Shown: piece by piece, positions 13,398-22,203 of the stretch
Numbering within the stretch: the first letter of the stretch is position 1
How the letters are laid out: every line of letters starts with the position of its first letter
From: Helicoverpa zea
Taxonomy: Eukaryota > Arthropoda > Insecta > Lepidoptera > Noctuidae
Assembly (NCBI RefSeq): GCF_022581195.2
Contig: NC_061470.1
Location: forward strand, 5,146,001-5,210,000
Reading direction: 5' to 3'
Length of the DNA: 64,000 nt
Position numbers and translations under genes: made by a program
The notes under the pieces: model-generated
Database searches by the model: none
What the model saw: only the letters and a program-made list of their open reading frames with translations
Told to the model about the DNA's origin: nothing

Positions 13398-13779
13398 GCG
13401 GGTGGAGATTTGAAGGAGGATTTATTGTCTTTAGTTTAATGTACTATCTAATGTCTCTTGAACATCAAGGACTGACGGAGGATAAAGCAGTAATTTCGTG
13501 TTAGAAGAGGACTGTGTTTAAAGAGATTGATTATTATGATGATGACGCTTAAAGCCATAGCGGAACATAAATATTTTTAATTTCTTTTTTTTTCCTTGTT
13601 ACCCAATATAATTTGAACATCTTTAGCAGGCGTTATAGGAAGATAATAAGCCAGAAATTTTGACACCTAATCTTAGAGCTTATCGGATTGCCCGGTAACT
13701 GGATAGAAGAGTTCAGATAGGTACCTAATTACACCATATAGAACAACACAACTTTATCAAATTACACAACTTTATCTGG

Positions 13780-13925
13780 TAACATTGTAAGCTCACCCCA
13801 ATACAGTCGGGAAAAGGCTATACAGAAGATTCAAGATACCGCGTATCTTCCACAACTTGCACCATCAGCTAAGAACATTTACAGCAAAGGAATGCGATGT
13901 CATACGGTGTGGGTGAGCTTCTAAT
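13780..13925. repeat. Short inverted-repeat element with embedded SINE end
   Basis: AAGCTCACCC at about 13,790 is mirrored by GGGTGAGCTT at about 13,911. Inside, CCCCAATACAGTCGGGAAAA with GGCTA is the reverse of the SINE 3' end at 14,576. It may be a MITE or a rearranged SINE. Confidence 0.45.
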
Positions 13926-14566
13926 CGATGGTGGGCACCATGTAGGAGCTCGCCTTTGTTTTTATGCTGATCTGGGTAATGCTGGCTGGATATGCTAGGT
14001 GGGTAGTGGAGAGGAGCACTGGTTTTATTAAACCTCCTTGGAGGTATGATTCCTTTATAAAAAAAGTTTTAGTATCTCTGGTTTGGGCTTTCTCGTGCTG
14101 ATCTCTGCATTTTATACAAATTAAACGTTTGAATGAAGATGAATTAAAACTAGAATACTTACTAGATGCTCGTACACACTTAATTACATATTTGTCGGCA
14201 AACGTTTTTAAAACAACCTGAAATAATACCAGGTGTATATATCTAACTGCTGACGTTTCGTAAGAACCCGTCTGTATGAAATAAAAACCTTTGACTTTGA
14301 ATATTATGAAAAAATGTTATAACTTTAAGAACATTCCACAAAACAAATACCAGAGTCTAAATTAGTTACGCTTTCATTTGAATACCGACTCCTGATAATG
14401 TTATATCTACAAACTGCAATTAGGACTTGTAACTACAAATATAAGGGTCATGCCACATTTATTATACAACTATCTGTTTAACCGTGGTTTCACTTGCTAT
14501 TTGAGAAAATCATGTCTCTTACACGGATAAAAAGTTCAGCTTTCTTCGTAGTACAATCTTAAGAAT
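13926..14566. other. Gene-free AT-rich stretch
   Basis: No gene, repeat or motif worth naming. Confidence 0.5.
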
Positions 14567-14815
14567 CATCATCATCCTAGCCTTTTCCCAACTATATTGG
14601 GGTCGGTTTCAAGTCTAACCAGACGCAGATGAGTACCAGATATTTACATAGGGCATAGAGCGACTGCCCTATCTGACGTCCTCAGCCCAGTTACCCAGGC
14701 AGCCCAATACCCATTGGTAAGATTGGTTGTCAGACTTCAGCTTCTGTCTGACTTCCCGTAACGACTGCTAAAAATGTTCAAATGACTTAACCATGGCCAG
14801 CAATTTCACCATGAA
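14567..14815 (-). mobile_element. SINE fragment (tRNA-SINE 3' body)
   Basis: CATCATCATCCTAGCCTTTT, then a TATTGGGGTCGG motif, GAGTACCAG, GCGACTGCC, CCCAGTTACC and CGTAACGACTGC occur in this order. This is the reverse of the common SINE body seen at 48.5 and 55.9 kb. The tRNA head is missing. Confidence 0.8.
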
Positions 14816-14889
14816 AGTGCAACAAACAAACGAACAAACTGACAAATATTTATATTATAACTTTAAGATACCAAGAACACATCGACATC

Positions 14890-15012
14890 GCAACGATACG
14901 CTCAATTAGTACGAGGCCACACGTGCGTATCATGACGCGATCGCGATACGCGGCAATACGCGGCGATACGCAGCTATACGCGGCGTAGTTACGCGAATTA
15001 CGAACGCGTCAT
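14890..15012. repeat. CpG-rich ATACGCGGC mini-repeat
   Basis: ATACGCGGC, or close variants, recurs four times in ~40 bp (14,946-14,985). CATGACGCG at 14,931 is mirrored by CGCGTCATG at 15,004. The patch is an island of CpG in AT-rich DNA. It could be a small TIR element or a binding-site array. Confidence 0.6.
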
Positions 15013-15438
15013 GCGAAGTGAGAGCGGCGCTTCCATGAATTTCAGTTTTTCTTAGTAAGTATACTTTCTTGCGAATAGGGGTGATATTAGAATTATTGTT
15101 TTGTAGGCGTTCTGTGCTGAAAATAGTTGTTTTAGCTTCTTGAAGACTGTTTTCAGACTTAATGACAATATTAACTCTTTTTTTAAAGAACTTAAATGTC
15201 TCATTATTTTTTGTCCTCTGCGGGGTCTTATGCAAGACTAGCTTCTGCCCGCGACTTTGTACGCGGATCCTGTCCCTTATGCCAGCGACTATGGGGTCAG
15301 CAAAATCAAAGATCTGAATAGTCGCAATAGACGTGACCATAGGGATAAAAGTAGTGATTCTAATTAGTCCGCATTTAAGTTGTGTGTGGCAAAAATATTA
15401 CACGTATTATAACGTAAAAAAACATTAAATAGATGACA

Positions 15439-15835
15439 AAGTCGTGGTGACTTAGTGGAATTCGTGGTTTAGTGGGTAGAGAACCAATCTCTCAAGTATG
15501 AGCGTGCGTCTTTGATTCCAGGTCTGGCAAGTGCCTGCCAATGCAACTTTTCTATGTTCGTATGTACTTTCTACGTATATTTTGGATACCAATGACCGTT
15601 ATTTGGAGGGGATGTTAAACTGTAGGTTCCGACTGTCATTGAACATTCCATTCTTGGCAGTCGTTACGGGTAGTCAGAAGCCAGTAAGTCTTACCAAGGG
15701 GTGTTGGGTTGAGCGGGTAACCGGGTTGTGGAGGTCAGATAGGCAGTCGCTCCTTGTAAAACATTGGTACTCAGTTGCATCGTGACTGGAAGTCGATCCT
15801 AACATAATTGGGACAAAGGCTCTTGAGATAATAAC
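15439..15835 (+). mobile_element. tRNA-derived SINE inside Helitron A
   Basis: The head has tRNA-like A- and B-box remnants (GTGGTTTAGTGGG; TTTGATTCCAGG). It is followed by the body shared with many copies in this window: TTGCATTGG-type motif in reverse, TGCCAAGAATG in reverse, CCCAATTATG in reverse. The first ~30 bp show a small internal duplication of the GTGGTxxxTAGTGG box. The same SINE sits at the matching place and orientation in Helitron B (48,501-48,881), so it entered before the two copies separated. Confidence 0.8.
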
Positions 15836-15852
15836 GACAATAATAATGAGAT

Positions 15853-16525
15853 ATAGGCACCGCAGGACATCTGAGGCTGATGACGGGGAGTAGCGACCCC
15901 GCGGGGCTATATATACTGAGTTCTCCAGGGAGTGTATACTGTCCCCCATCTCCGGCCAGTCGGAGTGACCCATGACGGGGGAAGGTCTCACGCCTCTGGC
16001 TTGGCTTGGCCGTCCAGAGTGGAGTCGCTAGAGCAGGATTAGTAGCCCTGCTGAGGGTAGGTGCCTCATGGTAAGCACAGGGAGCGCGTAATCTGCGTTT
16101 AAAGTCCGCCGAGGTATCCTCACCCTTCAGCCGCTCATGTCCCTGTTGCCCTCTTGTTGCTATTCAGTGACTGGTTCCCGGGGGCCCAGTAAGTGAGGTG
16201 GCGAGTCTCCACCTGCCGTTTTTACATGTACCTAATACATTGTCATCCACTAACATCCCATCACAATAGCCCAAGTAGTTTTCCTCCATAGTTAGCAATA
16301 GTTTAGCACAGAACTGGGGATTGTCTTTTTTTTAACGACGTCCACCGGGGATTGTCCTTGGGTTCATTTCTATAGTGTATAAAGGGATAATCGTCGGTTT
16401 TGTGTCACCATTTCATTTAAGTTGTCTCAAAAGGGCTTCAGCGTGTTGGCTTCGGCCCCACGTTTGCCTCCCAAAAATTCGGAACTCTGTCGTCCCGAGG
16501 TCTGGAAGAGACATACAAAATAATA
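15853..16525 (-). repeat. ~0.65-kb retroelement 3'-end block, copy 1 (reversed)
   Basis: On the minus strand it starts ATTATTATTTTGTATGTCTC at 16,525 and ends near CATCTGAGG...ATCTCATTATTATT. It is clearly homologous to the two forward blocks at 19,918 and 20,639 and to 48,031-48,500. Around 16,325-16,350 it carries a ~30-bp duplication of the GACAATCCCC segment that the others lack. A GC-rich 3' part and an (ATT/TTA)n end suggest the 3' end of a non-LTR retroelement; that identity is inference. Confidence 0.8.
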
Positions 16526-16693
16526 ATGAGACATAACACAACAAAGTCGGAGAGTGGGGGCTCGTGACGCCACGTCTAGGTATGTAAAATTTGTACTAAG
16601 CAGTGACTTAACACGAAATTCAAGCGTTGTTGTATCTTCGTTATTATTTGTTTGTGAGAGAGAGAAAAGAAAAATACGTGTCCATTATTTTAG

Positions 16694-16873
16694 GGTTATC
16701 TAAAAGACGGACTAATTAAACTGTTTATGATACCAAAAAGAAGCCTAGTTGTTTTTATGGATGAGAATATGTGGCCTGCGGGTGTTTCATTTCGTAGGTT
16801 TGTATATTATAATGGAAATCAGGAGAAGATACATAGTGATCTATTATCGAGTAATAGTATAAGCATAGGTTAA
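16694..16873 (+). pseudogene. C-terminal remnant of LINE ORF1, stop overlapping ORF2 start
   Basis: An open frame of 59 codons (first ATG at 16727) follows an in-frame TAG at 16691 and ends in TAA at 16871-16873. Its last A is the first base of the ORF2 ATG. The peptide carries DENMWPAGVSFRRF near its middle. From memory, a WP-x-G motif followed by basic and aromatic residues is usual at the C-terminus of ORF1 proteins in this kind of LINE. ORF1 should be several hundred codons, so the rest is missing or out of frame. The upstream sequence runs into the reversed block at about 16,525, which suggests 5' truncation. An acceptor-like TTTTAG precedes the open part, but I give it little weight. 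Confidence 0.5.
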
Positions 16874-19704
16874 TGGATAAATTACAATGTAATCTTTCTG
16901 CGAATTTTGTGACTTATAATTGTAGATCACTGAAAAGGTCAACAGTGTGTATAAAAGAATTGTGTAAAAATATGGATGTTATTGCTTTGCAAGAAACATG
17001 GCTGTTGCCGTATGAAATTTGTTTACTTGGTAACTTAGATATGAATTTTGATTATGTTGGGAAATCGGCCGTTGATACATCGGCAGGAATATTTAGAGGG
17101 AGACCATACGGTGGTGTAGCACTATTGTGGAGAAAATCTATATTTACAACCGTAACTGTTTTGGATTGTATTAGTGATCGTATAGTAGCTGTAAAAGCGA
17201 ATTGCGCTGGCCGCACCTTGTTATTGTTTAGTGTGTATATGCCGACGGACTCTTTAGATAATTTAAATGAATTTTCTGAATGCTTAGGCGAAATAGCTGC
17301 TGTTGTAGAAAGTGAGAACGTAGAATATGTGTACATTTTAGGAGATTATAATGCTCATCCCGGTGAATTATTTAATAAAGAATTGTTGAGTTTTTGTGGT
17401 GAACAAAATTGGTTTTGTGCAGACTATTCATTATTGGGTATTGATTCTGGCACTTATACTTTTGTAAGCGAGGCTTGTGGAAGTAGACGGTGGCTTGACC
17501 ATTGCCTGGTTTCTGAGGCTGCTTTGAGGTCACTTGAGAAGGTGGAAGTTAAACATGATGTTTATTGGTCGGACCACTATCCTCTTGTGTGCCAGGTAAA
17601 CTTAGGAGTGGTCAGGTCGACGGATGCCACCGCGCAGATAGGGGCTAGGAAGATAGATAAGGCTGTGTGGGGGGACAGAAATGCGTCACAAATGGGGCAT
17701 TATTACAGACTTTGTATGGAGAAGCTTAGGGAAATAGATTTTCCATCTGTTTTGAGTAACTGCTGTGATAATTCGTGTTCTGATGAAAGTCATAAAAAGG
17801 TGATAGATGATATGTATGATAAGTTAGTTTCATCCCTACGGGAAGCAGCAGAGGGCAGCTCTGCCCTTGTTGAAGGGGGTAGTAGGAGGCGTCGGGTTGT
17901 CGGTTGGAATAGGTTTGTAAAAGACGCTCACGAAAAAGCCAGGAGTGCTTTTTTGAACTGGGTGTGGCATAATAAACCTCGCGCCGGGGCAATATTTTCA
18001 GTAATGAATGAGACCCGGAAGATCTTTAAGCAAAGATTGAAATATTGTCAGGACAATGAGCATAGAATTAAAATGGACATGCTTGCCACGGAACATAATA
18101 GTAAGCGTTTTCAGAACTTTTGGAAAATGACCCAAAGGTTAAAACCAAGAGCGCCGGTTCCAGTGGCGGTGGATGGCTGTACGGATCCTGGTGAAATCGC
18201 GGACAACTTTAGGAGGCATTTCACTGTAACCTCGCGACAAGTTGATGAGCAGCGTATTGGTGCTGGGGGCATCATGTCCGGAGAACCAATAAACATTTCG
18301 GCCAAGGAGATCACTAGCATTATTAAAGGTATGAGCAGAGGCAAATCTCCGGGACATGATGGTCTAAGCATTGAACACTTTCAGTATGCTGGTCCGCATT
18401 TACCCAGGATCTTATCAATGCTGTATAATTTTTGCCTGAGACACTCCTACCTACCTAAGGACTTAATGAGGACAATAGTAGTGCCTATTGTCAAAAATAA
18501 GACTGGGGATGCGTCGGATAAGAACAATTATAGGCCTATCTCACTGGCCACTATAGCAGCTAAAGTGCTTGACAGTGTGCTTGAGCGCAGAGTGACTGGA
18601 CAGCTCATTCCTCATGATTCCCAATTTGGGTTTAGATCTGGACTTTCCACGGAGACAGCTATATTGACGCTCAAAAATACTGTAAGGTATTATGTGGATA
18701 GGAGGACTCCAGTGTATGCCGCGTTCCTGGACCTCTCCAAGGCTTTTGACCTGGTTAATTACAGGATCTTATGGACTAAATTACGGGAAAAAGCAGTAGC
18801 TCATGAGATGGTTAATCTCCTGGAGTATTGGTACAACAACCAGGTTAATCAGGTCAAATGGTCTGGGGCGTTATCTGGTGAGTATGGACTGGAGTGTGGT
18901 GTAAGGCAGGGAGGTTCGACATCACCGGCACTCTTCAGTTTATACATAAATCAGCTAGTTGAGGACCTTGCCAGTACTGGTCTTGGATGTTCTATTGATG
19001 GCATGACTATCAATAGTATAAGCTATGCTGATGACATGGTGCTGCTGAGTCCCTCGATTGATGCTCTTAGACAGTTACTTGGGTTGTGTGAAGGATACGC
19101 GGTGGCACATGGCCTACTGTACAATGTTAGAAAAAGTGAGTTTATGGTGTTTCGGACAGGCTCAAAAAAACCAACGACAGTGCCTCCAGTTTATTTATAT
19201 GGGGTGGCGCTAAAGAGAGTTTCTCGGTTTAAATACCTTGGGCACATTCTGACCGACAATCTGAACGATGATGAGGATATTGAGAGGGAACGTAGGGCGT
19301 TGTCGGTTCGATGTAATATGCTGGCTCGCAGGTTTGCAAGGTGTACAAGAAGTGTAAAAGTTACGCTATTTAGGGCGTATTGCCAAACATTCTACACATG
19401 TAGCCTGTGGGTCAGATATACGCAGAAGGCCGACAACTCCCTTCGTATTCAATACAATAACGCGTTTCGGGTGCTGCTGGGGCTTCCTCGGTTCTGTAGC
19501 GCGTCAAACATGTTTGCTCAGGCTGGTGTAGATAGTTTTGAGGCTATTATGCGCAAAAGAACGGCATCTCTGATGCGTAGGATACGTGGTAGCTCCAATA
19601 GCATCCTGAGGGCTATTGCTGAGAGGCCCGACTGCCCTTTTCGAATGCACTGGTCACGTAGACATTGCCGCGGGCTAGGGGCTGAGGACAGGTATTTAAA
19701 TTAA
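16873..19704 (+). CDS. LINE ORF2: endonuclease and reverse transcriptase (CR1/Daphne-like non-LTR element)
   Basis: This is a complete 943-residue ORF that would nick target DNA and copy its own RNA into the nick (target-primed reverse transcription). The N-terminal AP-endonuclease-like domain (about 10-245) shows N16, QE at 40-41, YMP at 122-124, GDYN at 157-160, WLDH at 207-210 and SDH at 233-235. The reverse transcriptase (about 480-800) shows KSPGHDG near 491, NYRPISL at 552-558, motif A FLDLSKAFDL at 618-627, motif B GVRQGGSTSP at 676-685, the catalytic YADD at 718-721 and FKYLG at 786-790. A thumb/C-terminal tail follows, and I see no RNase H domain. The ATG overlaps the stop of an upstream frame as TAATG. 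No frameshift or internal stop is present, so the copy is recent or maintained. The family placement rests on motif style. It sits inside a minus-strand Helitron and ends in an (ATT)n tail. Confidence 0.96.
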   Translation: MDKLQCNLSANFVTYNCRSLKRSTVCIKELCKNMDVIALQETWLLPYEICLLGNLDMNFDYVGKSAVDTSAGIFRGRPYGGVALLWRKSIFTTVTVLDCISDRIVAVKANCAGRTLLLFSVYMPTDSLDNLNEFSECLGEIAAVVESENVEYVYILGDYNAHPGELFNKELLSFCGEQNWFCADYSLLGIDSGTYTFVSEACGSRRWLDHCLVSEAALRSLEKVEVKHDVYWSDHYPLVCQVNLGVVRSTDATAQIGARKIDKAVWGDRNASQMGHYYRLCMEKLREIDFPSVLSNCCDNSCSDESHKKVIDDMYDKLVSSLREAAEGSSALVEGGSRRRRVVGWNRFVKDAHEKARSAFLNWVWHNKPRAGAIFSVMNETRKIFKQRLKYCQDNEHRIKMDMLATEHNSKRFQNFWKMTQRLKPRAPVPVAVDGCTDPGEIADNFRRHFTVTSRQVDEQRIGAGGIMSGEPINISAKEITSIIKGMSRGKSPGHDGLSIEHFQYAGPHLPRILSMLYNFCLRHSYLPKDLMRTIVVPIVKNKTGDASDKNNYRPISLATIAAKVLDSVLERRVTGQLIPHDSQFGFRSGLSTETAILTLKNTVRYYVDRRTPVYAAFLDLSKAFDLVNYRILWTKLREKAVAHEMVNLLEYWYNNQVNQVKWSGALSGEYGLECGVRQGGSTSPALFSLYINQLVEDLASTGLGCSIDGMTINSISYADDMVLLSPSIDALRQLLGLCEGYAVAHGLLYNVRKSEFMVFRTGSKKPTTVPPVYLYGVALKRVSRFKYLGHILTDNLNDDEDIERERRALSVRCNMLARRFARCTRSVKVTLFRAYCQTFYTCSLWVRYTQKADNSLRIQYNNAFRVLLGLPRFCSASNMFAQAGVDSFEAIMRKRTASLMRRIRGSSNSILRAIAERPDCPFRMHWSRRHCRGLGAEDRYLN

Positions 19705-19917
19705 ATTTATTTGAATTGAATATAATTTTGATATTTATATTATTGTTCAATGAAGTTATAATTTTAATGTAATTTATTCCAATTCTAATCAATTTCTATG
19801 AAGTGTTAATTTAATATATTTATTTTAGAGTTTTAATTGTACTAACGTAGCTGTAAGTCTTTTGTAACACTAACACTATATGGATGAAATCCGAAATAAA
19901 TGATTATTATTATTATT

Positions 19918-20638
19918 TTGTATGTCTCTACCAGACCTCGGGACTATAGAGTCCCGGATTTTTGGGAGGCGAACGTGGGGCCGAAGCCAACACGCTGAAG
20001 CCCTTTTGAGACAACTTTAATGAAATGGTGACACAAAACCGACGATTATCCCTGTATACACTATAGAAATGTACCCAAGGACAATCCCCGGTTCTGTGCT
20101 AAACTATTGCTAACTATGGATGAAAACTACTTGGGCTATTGTGATGGGATGCTAGTGGACTAGGAATGGGGAAACTACGGGAACTATGGCACCTGCCGAT
20201 AACAATGTAATAAATACACGTAAAAATGGCAGGTGGAGACTCGCCAACTCACTTACTGGGCCCCCGGGAATCAGTCGCCAAATCGCAACAAGAGGGCAAC
20301 AGGTACATGAGCGGCTGAAGGGTGAGGATACCTCGGCGGACTTTAAACGCAGATCACGCGCTCCCTGTGGGTCCAGCATCACCGGCCCACTCGCCACTTA
20401 CCACGAGGCACCTACCCTCCGAGTGGGCTGTTAACCCTGCTCTAGCGACTCCACTCTGACCGGCCGATGAAGGCAAGCCAAGAGGCGGGAGACCTATCCC
20501 CCGTCATGCTTCACTCCGGCAGGCCGGAGATGGGGGACAGTATACTCTCCCTGGAGCACTCGGATATATAGCCCCGCGGGGTCGCTACTCCCCGTCATCC
20601 GCCTCAGATGCCCTGCGGGGCTTATTATTATTATTATT
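19918..20638 (+). repeat. Retroelement 3'-end block, copy 2, with (TTA)n tail
   Basis: It begins TTGTATGTCTCTACCAGACC directly in the ATT tail of the LINE and ends GCCCTGCGGGGC followed by (TTA)n. It is nearly identical to the next ~721-bp unit, and the same ~650 bp lie reversed at 15,853-16,525. It contains a TATATAGCCCCGCGGGG stretch near its end. Open frames of 80-odd codons occur on both strands within it, but I do not treat them as genes. Confidence 0.85.
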
Positions 20639-21359
20639 TGTATGTCTCTTTCTGACCTCGGGACTACAGAGTCCCGGATTTTTGGAAGGCGAACGTGGGG
20701 CCGAAGCCAACACGCTGAAGCCCTTTTGAGACAACTTTAATGAAATGGTAACACAAAACCGACGATTATCCCTGTATACACTATAGAAATGTACCCAAGG
20801 ACAATCCCCGGTTCTGTGCTAAACTATTGCTAACTATGGATGAAAACTACTTAGGCTATTGTGATGGGATGCTAATGGACTAGGAATGGGGAAACTATGG
20901 GAACTATGGCACCTGCCGATGACAATGCATTAAATACATGTTAAAATGGCAGGTGGAGACTCGCCAACTCACTTACTGGGCCCCCGGGAATCAGTCACTG
21001 AAAAGCAACAAGAGGGCAACAGGGACATGAGCGGCTGAGAAGGGTGAGGATACCTCGGCGGACTTTAAACGCAGATCACGCGCTCCCTGTGGGTCCAGCA
21101 TCACCGGCCCACTCGCCACTTACCACGAGGCACCTACCCTCCGAGCAGGACTAACCTTGCTCTAGCAACTCCACTCTGACCGGCCGATAAAGGCAAGCCA
21201 AGAGGCGGGAGACCTATCCCCCGTCATGCTTCACTCCGGCAAGCCGGAGGTGGGGGACAGTATACTCTCCCTGGAGCACTCGGATATATAGCCCCGCGGG
21301 GTCGCTACTCCCCGTCATCCGCCTCAGATGCCCTGCGGGGCTTATTATTATTATTATTA
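20639..21359 (+). repeat. Retroelement 3'-end block, copy 3, with (TTA)n tail
   Basis: This is a direct tandem repeat of the preceding block, with scattered substitutions and small indels. It again ends GCCCTGCGGGGC plus (TTA)n and stops where the Helitron spacer begins. A head-to-tail arrangement with a simple-repeat tail between units fits serial insertion into an existing tail, or template jumping during reverse transcription. Confidence 0.85.
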
Positions 21360-21420
21360 CTTTTTTTGATTCACCATACCTATTTCATAACATTCATTTC
21401 TATACATTTCAAGTGTCAAT

Positions 21421-21960
21421 ACTACTCTTGAAGTTCCACATCAGGTGTTCCAGATCTTCGATGTTTATACGTCAATAGAGAGTGCTTATCAGATTGAACC
21501 ACTTTTGCTAAAACGTCATATCTTCATATGCTTCATATAGTCTACCAGGGCTCCTGGAGTTCCACATCAGGTGTTTTACATCTTCAATTTTTATAAGTCA
21601 ACAGAGAGTGCTTATCAGATTGAACAACTTTTGTTAAAACGTTATACCTCTATATGCTATAGTCTAGCTGGGCCCCTGGAGTTCCACATCAGGTGTTTTA
21701 GATCTTCAATTTGTATAAGTCAATAGAAAGTGCTTATCAAATTGAACAACTTTTGCTAAAACGGCATACCTGTATATGGTACAGAGAAGCTGGGCTCTTG
21801 GGGTTCCACATCAGGTGTTCCAGATCTTAAAATTTATTATCTCAGCTGAAAATGCTCATCAAATGAAACAATTTTTGCCACGGCACCATATTTGTATCTC
21901 TTATAGTTTTATTGGTCTGTTGGAGTTCTGCATCAGGTCTTCAAGTTTCGAAGATAAATT
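21421..21960 (-). repeat. 122-bp tandem repeat array in Helitron A (five units)
   Basis: Five degenerate units are marked by the core GTTCCACATCAGGTGTT at about 21433, 21559, 21681, 21803 and 21924, a spacing of 121-126 bp. Each unit also carries a TTGCTAAAAC-type core. The same array, reversed, is in the second Helitron copy at 47,540-48,025. I see no ORF in the array. Confidence 0.9.
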
Positions 21961-22037
21961 ATAGCCTATATGTTGACCAGGCCTAATACTGATACAACAA
22001 AGAAAAAATCATTGAAATCCGTTCAGTAGTTCGGAAG

Positions 22038-22088
22038 ATTAGCGTGTACAAACAAACAGACATACAGACATACAGACATACAGACAGA
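22038..22088. repeat. (CAGACATA)n microsatellite next to the Helitron A 5' end
   Basis: Tandem CAGACATA/CAGACAGA octamers follow the conserved TTCAGTAGTTCGGAAGATTA stretch. The reverse complement, (TCTGTATG)n, lies at 47,378-47,425 in copy B. Repeat number differs between the copies. Confidence 0.85.
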
Positions 22089-22203
22089 TATTTTTTTTTG
22101 GATTTGTGCTCCATTACTGTTCCTAAACCCCACCCAATTATTATTTTTTTAATATATTCAATGTACAGACACAGTTTTTTTACAGATTTATTATATGTAT
22201 AGA

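Larger units (their letters stand above)
16526..19917 (+). mobile_element. 5'-truncated CR1/Daphne-like LINE with (ATT)n tail
   Basis: The element covers the ORF1 remnant, intact ORF2, and a ~200-bp AT-rich 3' UTR ending in an AAATAAATG polyadenylation-like context followed by (ATT)n at 19,903-19,917. On its left it abuts the reversed ~0.65-kb block; on its right the first forward block starts inside the ATT tail. The left edge is approximate. No target-site duplication could be assigned because both sides are ATT-type microsatellite. It lies in the opposite orientation to the Helitron that contains it. Confidence 0.85.
15238..22203 (-). mobile_element. Non-autonomous Helitron, large copy (A), 6,966 bp
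   Basis: Read on the minus strand, the element starts TCTATACATATAATAAATCTG at 22203 and ends with a hairpin-forming CCGCG...CGCGGG stretch, then AGAAGCTAG at 15238. It sits between A and T, the Helitron target preference. From 5' to 3' it holds an AT-rich head, a (CTGTATGT)n microsatellite, five 122-bp repeats, a ~70-bp spacer, two blocks in reverse order, the LINE, one block in Helitron orientation, a tRNA-SINE and the 3' terminus. No Rep/helicase ORF is present, so it would depend on an autonomous relative. Copy B at 47,260 confirms both termini independently. Confidence 0.85.

Noticed and set aside
14930..15340. 136-codon minus-strand ORF
   Set aside because: It crosses the mini-repeat and the Helitron boundary, with no domain or coding periodicity that I can see.
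20152..20434. 80-codon ORFs on both strands in the retroelement block
   Set aside because: The neighbouring block copies carry indels that break these frames (for example near 21,040), and no domain is evident.
21360..22203. CRISPR-like array from the regularly spaced repeats
   Set aside because: The units are 122-bp degenerate tandem repeats inside a Helitron with no unique spacers, in an insect genome.
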